A stretch of DNA of 10,209 bases, taken from contig JAMDDL010000090.1 of assembly GCA_023488645.1 (NCBI GenBank), forward strand, positions 1 to 10,209. The letters run 5' to 3'. The notes under the pieces are model-generated. The model was not told the DNA's origin. It saw only the letters and a list, made by a program, of their open reading frames with translations, and did not search any database. Both the position numbers and the translations under genes were made by a program. The first letter of the stretch is position 1. Each line of letters opens with the position of its first letter. Below, piece after piece: positions 1 to 6,714 of this stretch. This stretch comes from Actinomycetota bacterium. Its GTDB lineage: Bacteria; Actinomycetota; Humimicrobiia; Humimicrobiales; Humimicrobiaceae.

Positions 1-692
1 AATATCCTGCTAAATTAATTGGTGCAGATAAAAATACTGACATTGCTGTAGTAAAAATTGAAGCAAATAATTTAAAGCCTGCAAATTTCACTACAATTAA
101 AAATATTAAAGTAGGTCAACTTGCAATTGCACTTGGAAGTCCCTTTGGATTACAGGAAACTGTAACTCAGGGTGTAGTAAGTGCTATAGGAAGAGATGTT
201 GCTGTTTCAGCTGATTCTTTACCTATGGTAGATTTAATCCAAACTGATGCAGCAATAAATCCTGGTAATAGCGGAGGACCACTTGTAAATTCTTCCGGTC
301 AGGTTATGGGTATAAACACAATGATTTTTTCAACATCAGGAACAAATGCAGGTATTGGTTTTGCTATACCAAGTGATACTGCATTAAATATTGCAAATCA
401 AATAATGAAATATGGAAAAGCAAGAATTCCTTTTATAGGGATACAAATGGGTGCTAATACTACAAATGTAAAGGGGGTTTATGTTAAATCAGTTGTAGCA
501 GGCGAGCCAGCTGAAAAAGCAGGAATAAAACAAGGAGATATAATAATTGAATTTGATAATGAAAAAATTGAAACACCTTATCAGTTATTAGCAGGAATTT
601 TAAGACATAATGTTGGAGACAATGTTAATATAAAAGTTTCACGAAATGGTAAAATTCTTGATTTTAATTTAACGCTTGCTGAATCGAAATAA
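1..692 (+). CDS. HtrA/Deg-family trypsin-like serine protease with one PDZ domain (3' part)
   Basis: The 5' end lies outside the window; the reading frame is open from base 3 and gives 229 visible residues. HtrA/Deg proteases act in the cell envelope, degrading misfolded proteins. The catalytic Asp is seen in TDIAVVKI (Asp at bases 39-41) and the nucleophilic Ser in GNSGGP (Ser at 270-272); the catalytic His must lie upstream of base 1. The spacing and surrounding motifs (ALGSPFGL, QTDAAINPGNSGGPL, GIGFAIP) are typical of the family. A single C-terminal PDZ domain follows (about visible residues 146-225, including GEPAEKAGIKQGDII), and the protein ends just after it, as in one-PDZ members rather than DegP. 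An internal Met at 225 is not the start, because the protease core continues upstream of it. The gene converges on the ferritin-like gene. Signal peptide or membrane anchor cannot be judged. Confidence 0.95.
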   Translation, partial: YPAKLIGADKNTDIAVVKIEANNLKPANFTTIKNIKVGQLAIALGSPFGLQETVTQGVVSAIGRDVAVSADSLPMVDLIQTDAAINPGNSGGPLVNSSGQVMGINTMIFSTSGTNAGIGFAIPSDTALNIANQIMKYGKARIPFIGIQMGANTTNVKGVYVKSVVAGEPAEKAGIKQGDIIIEFDNEKIETPYQLLAGILRHNVGDNVNIKVSRNGKILDFNLTLAESK

Positions 693-1000
693 ATTTATTA
701 AACATAAATTATATTTTTTAAAAAAAATAAAAAATAATATATAAATATATAAAATATTATCTGAAACTGAAGCAGTAAAACTGCAGCAGCAATTATTTAA
801 ATCTGAAAAATATTAATAAATAACAACAGCCTGAATAAGCTAATGCTAACAATTCAGGCTGTTTTATGTATTTATAAATCTATATATAAAAAACTTATAA
901 CTACTGAAATTAACTGATAAAATTTCTAATGTTTTTTAAGAATTTTATTTTAAAATGAAATTTTATATATATATTTTTACTTAGAATCTTATTTACTTAG
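693..1000. other. AT-rich convergent intergenic region
   Basis: This 308-base spacer lies between the 3' ends of the protease gene and the ferritin-like gene. I see no coding sequence in it. It contains a small GCAGT/ACTGC hairpin (772-784), the strong hairpin at 825-863, and a longer dyad with arms ATAAAATTTC (917-926) and GAAATTTTAT (957-966) separated by 30 bases. The last has no U-tract and may only reflect the base composition. Confidence 0.6.
825..865. terminator. Hairpin terminator between convergent genes
   Basis: A perfect 11-bp stem, AACAGCCTGAA (825-835) with TTCAGGCTGTT (853-863), encloses a 17-base loop that holds a small inner AGC/GCT pairing. On the plus strand it runs into TTTT, so it can serve as an intrinsic terminator for the protease gene, although the U-tract is short and the loop long. 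Because it sits between two convergent genes it may also stop transcripts of the ferritin-like gene, but no good U-tract is seen on the minus strand. The stem is far more GC-rich than its surroundings, which argues that it is selected. Confidence 0.7.
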
Positions 1001-1285
1001 TTACTTACTCAATTCCTTTTCCACTTCTTTTTTGCCGGCTTCAAGCTCTGATACCTGCTGGTTATCAAATTTTAAAAGTAAAGCCTGAAATTCACCAACA
1101 TGTGTTTTTTCTTCTTTTGCAATATCAAGAATAACTTTTTTTATATCCTTATTTTCTGTATAATCTGCGAGCTGTTCATAAAGATTAATTGCATCAAGCT
1201 CAGCAATAATTCCTGCACGCAATATTTCCTTGTCAATATTTTCTTTTTTTACTTTACTCAAATCAATTGGAATGTCTGACATCAT
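1001..1285 (-). CDS. Encapsulated-ferritin-like (EncFtn-type) small ferritin-fold protein
   Basis: This 94-residue protein is predicted to form two antiparallel helices and to pair into a four-helix ferritin-like unit with a ferroxidase iron site at the dimer interface. The sequence shows one half-site: AELDAINLYEQ (Glu29, Asp31, Tyr36) and, about 30 residues on, AKEEKTHVGEF (Glu59, His62). These align with the iron-ligating Glu/Glu/His set of EncFtn proteins. From memory, the segment also closely resembles the ferritin domain fused to the N terminus of the Pyrococcus furiosus encapsulin shell. Here the protein ends after that domain, at a charged tail (residues 84-94), without a shell domain and without an obvious encapsulin-targeting peptide. 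Two Met codons stand in tandem; the first is chosen for its spacing to AAAGGAG. The gene is monocistronic as far as visible. An iron-storage or oxidative-stress role is inferred. A rubrerythrin-like name is the main alternative. Confidence 0.85.
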   Translation of the reverse strand: MMSDIPIDLSKVKKENIDKEILRAGIIAELDAINLYEQLADYTENKDIKKVILDIAKEEKTHVGEFQALLLKFDNQQVSELEAGKKEVEKELSK

Positions 1286-1293
1286 AATTATTT

Positions 1294-1300
1294 CTCCTTT
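1294..1300 (-). promoter_or_regulatory. Shine-Dalgarno site of the ferritin-like gene
   Basis: On the minus strand AAAGGAG lies 8 bases before the first of two adjacent ATG codons (1283-1285) and 11 bases before the second (1280-1282). The spacing favours the first ATG. Confidence 0.8.
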
Positions 1301-1424
1301 GTTTAATTTTTATTAATGCTAAATTAATTTGTTATTTCATTTATTATTTATGTAAAGTGCTATTATTAATAATACTTTTAATTCAAGATAAAATAAACAA
1401 TATAAAATAGAAATTATTATTTTT

Positions 1425-1448
1425 AAATCATTTTTAAAATCATTTTTA
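1425..1448. repeat. Tandem duplication of a 12-base unit
   Basis: Two exact head-to-tail copies of AAATCATTTTTA (1425-1436 and 1437-1448) are followed by AAATTAAT. The unit is low in complexity and no function can be assigned. Confidence 0.7.
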
Positions 1449-1588
1449 AATTAATAAATTTAAATTTAACTCACAAGGATTAACAGGAAAAGATATATTT
1501 CAAATAAGCGTAATATATTGCCGCATAATTTTAAAAATTTTATTTTTATTTTTTGAAATTAATAATTTTTACTTTATAATTGTTTTCA

Positions 1589-1638
1589 ATTATTAAATTA
1601 TTAAATTATTAAATAAATAAATAAATAAATAAACAAAT
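1589..1638. repeat. Short tandem repeats upstream of the thioesterase start
   Basis: Three copies of ATTATTAA (1589-1612) run into an AAAT tract: five AAAT units at 1611-1630, then AAAC and AAAT up to 1638. The tract ends 6 bases before the ATG at 1645 and occupies the place where a Shine-Dalgarno site would be expected; none is present. Confidence 0.85.
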
Positions 1639-1644
1639 AATATT

Positions 1645-2079
1645 ATGGATAATCATATTTTAGAAATAAAAAATAGAATTGAAAGTGAACCTTATGCCCG
1701 AATTTTTAAAATAAAGGTTGAAGAATTAAGGGAAGGCTATTCAAAAGTATCAATGTTAGCAACAAAAGATTTTGATAATATGTTTTCAATAACTCAAGGC
1801 GGTGCTATATTTTCTCTTGCTGATTTTGCATTTGCTGCCGCTGTAAATGCTTATAAGAATATTGCAGTTGCAGTAAATGTAAATATAAATTATATTAAAT
1901 CAGCTGTCGCAGGCGATATTTTAACTGCAGAAGCATCTGAAATCAGTCGAGGGAATAAAACTTCTACTTATATTATAAATGTAAAAAATGATAAAAACGA
2001 ATTAATAGCTTCAAGTCATGCATTAGCTTTTATAAAGCATTCTGAAAAAAGTAAAGAAGAGAAAAAGACTGACAAATAA
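1645..2079 (+). CDS. PaaI-like hotdog-fold acyl-CoA thioesterase
   Basis: The 144-residue protein matches the PaaI/YbgC-type hotdog thioesterases in length and pattern. These enzymes hydrolyse acyl- or aryl-CoA thioesters in the cytoplasm, usually as dimers or tetramers. The core motif is FDNMFSITQGGAIFSLADFAFA (residues 43-64, read with gaps): Asn45, the GG pair at 52-53 and Asp60 correspond to the Asn, Gly and catalytic Asp of Escherichia coli PaaI, while Gln51 stands where PaaI has His in its HGG motif. A second hotdog strand block (VAVNVNINYIKSAVAGD, residues 75-91) and the closing SSHALAFI strand (123-130) complete the fold. The C-terminal 14 residues are a Lys/Glu-rich tail. No Shine-Dalgarno site precedes the ATG. 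The substrate cannot be inferred from the neighbours. The next gene starts 85 bases downstream on the same strand with no clear terminator between, so co-transcription is possible. Confidence 0.85.
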   Translation: MDNHILEIKNRIESEPYARIFKIKVEELREGYSKVSMLATKDFDNMFSITQGGAIFSLADFAFAAAVNAYKNIAVAVNVNINYIKSAVAGDILTAEASEISRGNKTSTYIINVKNDKNELIASSHALAFIKHSEKSKEEKKTDK

Positions 2080-2164
2080 GTAAAGCTTTATCTATCAACT
2101 TATTAAATCCTGTAAATTTTAAATTTAAATTAATAACAAAAATTATAACTAAAGGAGTATCTTA

Positions 2165-2623
2165 ATGGAAACTTTAGTTCCGCAAATGAATCATAAAAGG
2201 TATGAACCTAAAAACCCGAATATAATTCATAAAGCAAGGCTTAATTTTCAGGATAAATTAGCTTTATGGATAACAACAGGAATAGGAACAATGTATGCTG
2301 TTTATTTTTTTGCAGTTTTTATGGCAGGTTGGATGATATGGCAAACATATTTTACAAGTAAACCTTTTGATCCATATCCATTTGCTTTTTTATTATTTAT
2401 AGGTAATGTAATTCAGCTTTTATTGATGCCGCTTATAATGGTTGGGCAGAATATTCAGGGAAAGCATTCAGAAATAAGAGCTGAGGAAGAATATAAAACA
2501 ACAATTACAAGTTATAAAGATATTGAGCATATACTTGAACATCTTGATGCTCAGGATAAGGAACTTATAAAGCAAACAAGATTACTTGAAGAGCTTATAA
2601 GATATAGAAATATACAAAAATAA
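2165..2623 (+). CDS. DUF1003 family membrane protein
   Basis: This 152-residue protein has the layout of the DUF1003 family, whose function is not established. A polar N terminus (1-30) is followed by two predicted membrane helices, about 33-59 and 73-94, joined by a short loop with the family signature FDPYPF (68-73). A Gln-Asn pair follows the second helix (95-96), where the family usually shows SQNRQ. The Arg/Asp element that usually follows is replaced here by GKHSEIRAEEEY. The C terminus (about 103-147) is strongly charged and heptad-like, consistent with a cytoplasmic coiled coil. A clear AAAGGAG (2151-2157) sits 7 bases before the ATG and supports the start. Upstream is the thioesterase, downstream a P-type ATPase after 256 bases. 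DUF1003 proteins are often annotated beside ion-transport genes as far as I recall, but a role in cation transport here is only suggested by position. Confidence 0.88.
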   Translation: METLVPQMNHKRYEPKNPNIIHKARLNFQDKLALWITTGIGTMYAVYFFAVFMAGWMIWQTYFTSKPFDPYPFAFLLFIGNVIQLLLMPLIMVGQNIQGKHSEIRAEEEYKTTITSYKDIEHILEHLDAQDKELIKQTRLLEELIRYRNIQK

Positions 2624-2810
2624 GAGATTAATAGAAATAAAAAATTTATAAAAAATAGCTAAATTATAAAAAATACAAAACTAAAAAATATTTAATTTAT
2701 TAATTTAAAATATTTAGTATTTAATGAAACATGAATATAAAAAATAGCTTTACATCAAAAAGCTCTTTATTATAAAATAACCAGGATTTTACTTTCTTTT
2801 ACCAATCAGA

Positions 2811-2833
2811 TAGTTAAGACTAAATATTAACTA
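2811..2833. promoter_or_regulatory. Possible operator dyad upstream of the first ATPase
   Basis: TAGTTAA (2811-2817) and its inverse TTAACTA (2827-2833) are separated by 9 bases, with 16 bases from the start of one arm to the start of the other. The dyad lies just upstream of the candidate -35 box at 2840. A regulator-binding site is inferred. The 7-mer also occurs by chance in coding DNA here (4605). Confidence 0.35.
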
Positions 2834-2839
2834 TTCAGC

Positions 2840-2869
2840 TTGACTTAAAAAAATATTAAAAAATATTTA
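2840..2869 (+). promoter_or_regulatory. Candidate promoter of the first ATPase
   Basis: TTGACT (2840-2845) resembles a -35 box and TATTTA (2864-2869) a -10 box, with an 18-base spacer. Transcription would begin around 2875-2880, nearly at the ATG at 2880, which has no Shine-Dalgarno site. The -10 match is weak and the region is almost pure A/T. Confidence 0.35.
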
Positions 2870-2879
2870 AATTAAAATT

Positions 2880-5444
2880 ATGGTTAATTTTTCTGATAAA
2901 TCAGAAAATATCTCAGGTCTTTCTCAAGAAGAAGTTAAAAAAAAGCTAAAAATTGAAGGATATAACGAACTTCCCTCACGGAAAAAATATGGATTATTTT
3001 ACCTTTTACTTGAGGTTGCAAAAGAACCAATGCTTTTACTGCTTATAATAAGTGGTGTAATTTATTTATTTCTTGGAAATATTGAAGATGCAATTATGCT
3101 TGTCTCTTTTATAGTGGTTGTTGTAGGTATAACTATTTATCAGGAAAGAAAGACAGAAAAAGCCATCGAAGCATTAAAAAACCTTTCAAGCCCGAGAGCA
3201 TTAGTAATTAGAGATGGTAGACAGGTAAATATACCCGGACGGGAAGTAGTAACAGGGGATATTCTTGTTTTAAAAGAAGGCAATAGAGTTCCGGCAGACG
3301 CTTTTGTTTTTTCCAGCTCAAACCTTTTAATAGATGAGTCATTACTTACAGGCGAATCAATACCTGTCAGAAAATCTGAAGCTGATGAAGATAATTTTTC
3401 GCAAAATATAAGACCTGGAGGAGATGATACTCCTTTTGTATATTCGGGAACCATGATTATACAGGGTCATGGGATGGCAAAAGTTATTGCTACTGGTGTT
3501 AATACGGAAATGGGTAAGATTGGCAAAGCTTTAAAATCAATAAAAGATGAAACTACTCCTTTGCAAATTGAAACGCGAAAAATAATAAAAAACATGTTAA
3601 TTATTGGTGCCTTTCTTTGTGTTGCTGTTGTTCTTATTTATGGATTTACCCGCGGGAACTGGTTGAAAGGTTTTCTTGCAGGCTTATCATTAAGCATGGC
3701 AATGATTCCTGAAGAATTTTCGGTGGTACTTCTTATATTTTTAACAATGGGAGCCTGGAGAATATCAAAGAAACAGGTTCTTACAAGAAAAGTTTCTGCA
3801 ATCGAGACACTTGGTTCTGCTTCAGTATTATGTGTTGATAAGACAGGAACTTTAACTCTTAATAAAATGACTTTGGGAAAAATATATATAGAAAATGAAT
3901 ATTTTGATATTGAAAATAATAAATTTAATGTTGTCCCGGAAAAATTTCATAATTTACTTGAATACAGTATTCTTGCAAGCCAAAGAGACCCTTTTGATCC
4001 AGTAGAAAGTGCTATAAAAAAAACAGGAGAGAAATACCTTGCAAATTCTGAACACATTCATAATTACTGGAAATTAGTTAGAGAATATCCACTATCGAAA
4101 GAAATTATTGCTCTTTCTCATGTATGGGAATCAGTTGATAAGCAAAATTATATAATTGCCGCAAAAGGAGCCCCTGAGTCAATAATAGATTTGTGTCATG
4201 TAGATGAGCGAAAAAAAGATAAATTATTAAAGGTTGTTGTGGAACTTGCAAATGAAGGTTACAGAGTTTTAGGGGTTGCAAAGGCTACTTTTTCCAAAAT
4301 TAATATCCCGGAAAATCAGCATGACTTTAATTTTGAATTTATAGGCTTCTTAGGTTTTATTGATCCTGTTCGTGAAAATGTTTCTGATACTATTAAAGTG
4401 TGTTATGAGGCAGGAATTAGAGTAATTTTAATTACAGGAGATTACCCTGGAACTGCCCAAAATATTGCAAGACAAATAGGACTTAAAAATCCTCAAAAAT
4501 ATATTTTAGGAACTGAACTTGAAGAAATGGATACGGGAAAATTAAAGCAAAAGGTTAAAGATGTAAATATTTTTGCAAGAGTAGTTCCAGAACAAAAACT
4601 TTTAATAGTTAATGCATTTAAAGCTAATGGTGAAATTGTTGCAATGACTGGTGATGGTGTAAATGATGCCCCTGCTTTAAAATCAGCAAATATAGGCATT
4701 GCAATGGGTGAAAGAGGAACTGATGTTGCAAGAGAATCAGCTTCACTTGTTCTTCTTAATGATGATTTTTCTTCAATAGTAGAAGCAGTAAAACTTGGAA
4801 GAAGAATATTTAATAATCTTAAAAAAGCAATGTCTTATATTTTTTCAATTCACATACCAATAGCTCTTGTATCCTTAATACCTGTTATTTTCAAGCTCCC
4901 GCTGATTTTAATGCCTGCTCATATTGCTTTTATGGAGCTTATAATCGATCCTGCATGTTCTACTGTTTTTGAAGCTCAGCCTGAAAATGAAAATATAATG
5001 AAAAATAAGCCAAGGGATTTAAAAGAGTCGATGTTTAATAAGAAGACATTACTTTGGAGTGTAATAAATGGCATTAGTATTTTTATAATAACTATTTCTG
5101 TATTTATAATTGCCTTAAAAAGAGGAGCTTCAGAAGATGAAGCAAGAACATTAACTTTTACAGCTTTAGTACTTTCTAATCTTGCTCTTATTGCAACTAA
5201 TACTTCATGGTCTAAAAATATAATAAAAATATTTAAATCAAAAAATAAATCATTATATTTCGTTTTAGGAATAGCTTTGGTTCTTTTAAGTTCTATACTT
5301 TATATTCCTGATTTAAGAAGCTTGTTTCATTTTTCAAAATTAGGAATTTATGATGTTCTTCTTTGTTTATCATTAGGAGTGGCAATCACTTTATGGTTTG
5401 AATTACTTAAATTAATTAATATTAAAATAAAATTTATAAGATAA
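2880..5444 (+). CDS. P-type cation-transporting ATPase (P2-like, PEEF subfamily)
   Basis: This 854-residue integral membrane pump is complete. In order: an N-terminal cation-ATPase domain (about 10-60, beginning GLSQEEVKKKL), M1-M2 (about 48-88), an actuator domain with TGES (157-160), M3-M4, phosphorylation site DKTGTLT with Asp320, nucleotide-binding KGAPE (429-433), TGD (519-521), GDGVNDAP (591-598) and six C-terminal helices. In M4 the usual PEGL is PEEF (277-280); the ion-binding Glu (278) is kept. In M5, His658 and Ile661 stand where the sarcoplasmic Ca2+ pump has Asn768 and Glu771. M6 reads ELIIDPACS, giving Glu686 and Asp690. The pump therefore differs from both the Ca2+-ATPase and the Na,K-ATPase types, and the transported ion cannot be named; Ca2+ is the default guess for P2-like pumps. 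No Shine-Dalgarno site precedes the ATG, but the N-terminal domain begins about 12 residues in, so the start is sound. Confidence 0.93.
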   Translation: MVNFSDKSENISGLSQEEVKKKLKIEGYNELPSRKKYGLFYLLLEVAKEPMLLLLIISGVIYLFLGNIEDAIMLVSFIVVVVGITIYQERKTEKAIEALKNLSSPRALVIRDGRQVNIPGREVVTGDILVLKEGNRVPADAFVFSSSNLLIDESLLTGESIPVRKSEADEDNFSQNIRPGGDDTPFVYSGTMIIQGHGMAKVIATGVNTEMGKIGKALKSIKDETTPLQIETRKIIKNMLIIGAFLCVAVVLIYGFTRGNWLKGFLAGLSLSMAMIPEEFSVVLLIFLTMGAWRISKKQVLTRKVSAIETLGSASVLCVDKTGTLTLNKMTLGKIYIENEYFDIENNKFNVVPEKFHNLLEYSILASQRDPFDPVESAIKKTGEKYLANSEHIHNYWKLVREYPLSKEIIALSHVWESVDKQNYIIAAKGAPESIIDLCHVDERKKDKLLKVVVELANEGYRVLGVAKATFSKINIPENQHDFNFEFIGFLGFIDPVRENVSDTIKVCYEAGIRVILITGDYPGTAQNIARQIGLKNPQKYILGTELEEMDTGKLKQKVKDVNIFARVVPEQKLLIVNAFKANGEIVAMTGDGVNDAPALKSANIGIAMGERGTDVARESASLVLLNDDFSSIVEAVKLGRRIFNNLKKAMSYIFSIHIPIALVSLIPVIFKLPLILMPAHIAFMELIIDPACSTVFEAQPENENIMKNKPRDLKESMFNKKTLLWSVINGISIFIITISVFIIALKRGASEDEARTLTFTALVLSNLALIATNTSWSKNIIKIFKSKNKSLYFVLGIALVLLSSILYIPDLRSLFHFSKLGIYDVLLCLSLGVAITLWFELLKLINIKIKFIR

Positions 5445-5456
5445 ATTTTATTTTTT
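5424..5456 (+). terminator. Intrinsic terminator overlapping the ATPase stop codon
   Basis: A perfect 10-bp A/T stem, TAAAATTTAT (5428-5437) with ATAAATTTTA (5441-5450), closes on a 3-base loop AAG and is followed at once by TTTTTT (5451-5456). Further A-T pairs can extend the stem outward to 5424/5454. The TAA stop (5442-5444) lies inside the 3' arm. The stem is weak because it has no G-C pair, but its length and U-tract fit a terminator. Confidence 0.5.
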
Positions 5457-5511
5457 GTATAAATATATTTTTTAATTTAACATTACTTATTTTTACTTAT
5501 TTTATAGGTGT

Positions 5512-5519
5512 AATTTTTT
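5512..5519. repeat. Target-site duplication, left copy
   Basis: AATTTTTT directly abuts the left end of the insertion sequence and is repeated exactly at 6817-6824 on the other side. Eight bases fits the 8-9 bp duplications made by the IS256 family. Confidence 0.8.
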
Positions 5520-5544
5520 GATTACGTCAAGTTTTTTGTGTAAA
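5520..5544 (+). repeat. Left terminal inverted repeat of the insertion sequence
   Basis: The repeat begins GATTACGTCAAG and ends TTGTGTAAA. It pairs with 6792-6816 with mismatches at positions 4, 9, 12, 15 and 16. The transposase stop codon (5527-5529) lies inside it. Confidence 0.85.
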
Positions 5545-6714
5545 TTCTTTTAAAGGCTTACTCTTCCAGTTTTTATTAAGTCCAGATATTACTCCAAATA
5601 TTATTCTGTTTACACTTGCATCATTTTCAAAGCATCCAATAGGCCTTGTTCTTCTTCTTACTTCCTTAAATGATCTCTCAATTATATTGGTAGTTCTAAT
5701 CTTTACTCTTATGTTTTTATCAAAGTCAAAAAATGTAAGAAGATCTTCTATATCTTTGGTAAGGCATTCTACTGCTTTTGGATATCTGTCTTTAAAACCT
5801 GATACCCAATTTTTATATACAGATGCTGCCTCTTTTTTATTTTCAGCAAGATATATTTTCTTTGCAGCAGCCAGGCAATCCTCAGAGCCCTTCTTTGGAA
5901 GCTTTACCGCCACATTTCTTAGCTTATGCACCCAGCACCTTTGAACAGGAGTAAACGGATAAACAGTCTTGACTGCAAGCATAAGAGAAGGAGAGCCGTC
6001 AACTACAATAAGATTTAGACTGCTGCCTTTAAGGCCTCTTCTAAAAAGACTGTCTACAAAAAGATACCAGGACATCTCAGATTCTGACTTGTCTATCCTA
6101 AATGATATTAACTCCCGGTCTCCTTTTTTTGTTATGCCGTAGGCTGCAAGTACCGTCTTTTTATTTCTAGCACCAGGACATTTAACATTTAAATTTATGC
6201 CGTTCAGAAAAAGGTATGCATATTTATCCTCAAGGGCTTTTGTGTGAAACTCTCTTACCTTTATGTCAAGACTTTTGGCTATGTTTGATACAGTAGTAGC
6301 ACTTATTTTATATCCGAGTATTCCCTCAAGAACTTCTCCCACTTTTCTGGTTGAAAGACCCGAGAGGAATGCATCCTTAATTAACTCAATTAGCTTTATT
6401 TCTTTTCTTTTGTATTTTTTAAACAGGGATGGCTCGTAGGGAATAATTCTGTTTCTTGGAACTTTTATATCCTCAATTAAGCCCAGGCCAGATTCAATAT
6501 CTCTTTTGTAATAGCCGTTACGATAGTCAAGTCTTGGCTTTTTTCTTGCATATCTTGGCAGTCTTAGAGATCTTAACTGATCCTCTTGAAGGCATCCCTC
6601 AATTAACATTTTCAAATGCTCCCTTGTTTCCTGTTTTAAATCCTCCCATAAATCATCCTCGCTCTTTACTTCTTTCCATAAATCAGATAATCTTATTTGT
6701 GTAAGATCTTTCAT
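5527..6714 (-). CDS. IS256-family (mutator-type) transposase, first catalytic Asp replaced by Asn
   Basis: At 395 residues this is full length for the family, which moves DNA by DDE-type strand transfer with an RNase H-like core. The N-terminal DNA-binding part spans about 1-150. The second catalytic Asp is Asp239 in VVDG, the family signature RCWVHKLRNV is at 259-268 (C-x2-H), and the catalytic Glu is Glu346 in TTNIIERSFKEVRRR. The first Asp is expected in the motif YLFLDG, but the sequence reads YLFLNG, with Asn171 encoded by AAC (bases 6202-6204, complement). One transition from GAC would explain it. Spacings of 68 and 107 residues between the three sites fit the family. The enzyme may therefore be inactive unless complemented in trans. 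The start is supported by GAAAGGAG about 7 bases upstream. That site and the ATG lie in a long hairpin. Confidence 0.93.
   Translation of the reverse strand: MKDLTQIRLSDLWKEVKSEDDLWEDLKQETREHLKMLIEGCLQEDQLRSLRLPRYARKKPRLDYRNGYYKRDIESGLGLIEDIKVPRNRIIPYEPSLFKKYKRKEIKLIELIKDAFLSGLSTRKVGEVLEGILGYKISATTVSNIAKSLDIKVREFHTKALEDKYAYLFLNGINLNVKCPGARNKKTVLAAYGITKKGDRELISFRIDKSESEMSWYLFVDSLFRRGLKGSSLNLIVVDGSPSLMLAVKTVYPFTPVQRCWVHKLRNVAVKLPKKGSEDCLAAAKKIYLAENKKEAASVYKNWVSGFKDRYPKAVECLTKDIEDLLTFFDFDKNIRVKIRTTNIIERSFKEVRRRTRPIGCFENDASVNRIIFGVISGLNKNWKSKPLKEFTQKT

Larger units (their letters stand above)
1286..1644. other. AT-rich divergent intergenic region with short tandem repeats
   Basis: This 359-base region separates the divergent ferritin-like and thioesterase genes and must hold both promoters, but its extreme AT content makes -10/-35 calls unreliable and I assign none. 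No gene is seen. It holds the ferritin Shine-Dalgarno site, a 12-base tandem duplication (1425-1448) and a repeat tract running up to the thioesterase start (1589-1638). Confidence 0.6.

Noticed and set aside
917..966. Long dyad ATAAAATTTC/GAAATTTTAT downstream of the ferritin-like gene
   Set aside because: It is A/T-dominated with a 30-base loop and no U-tract, so chance is a sufficient explanation. It is mentioned only in the intergenic entry.
1320..1400. Promoter-like TTTACA and TTGAAT hexamers on the minus strand before the ferritin-like gene
   Set aside because: No -10 partner at proper spacing beats the background of this AT-rich DNA.
2075..2104. Hairpin AATAAGT/ACTTATT after the thioesterase gene, with an inner TAAAGCTTTA palindrome
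   Set aside because: It has no U-tract and only 7 pairs around a 16-base loop, so it is not supported as a terminator.
3140..3454. Minus-strand open frame of 104 codons inside the first ATPase gene
   Set aside because: It lies wholly opposite a strongly supported coding frame, has no recognisable motif, and is a shadow of the AT-rich codon usage. The same applies to 4493-4699.
5687..6704. Two plus-strand open frames (5687-5944 and 6456-6704) inside the transposase gene
   Set aside because: They are antisense to a full-length transposase and have no ribosome-binding site or known motif.
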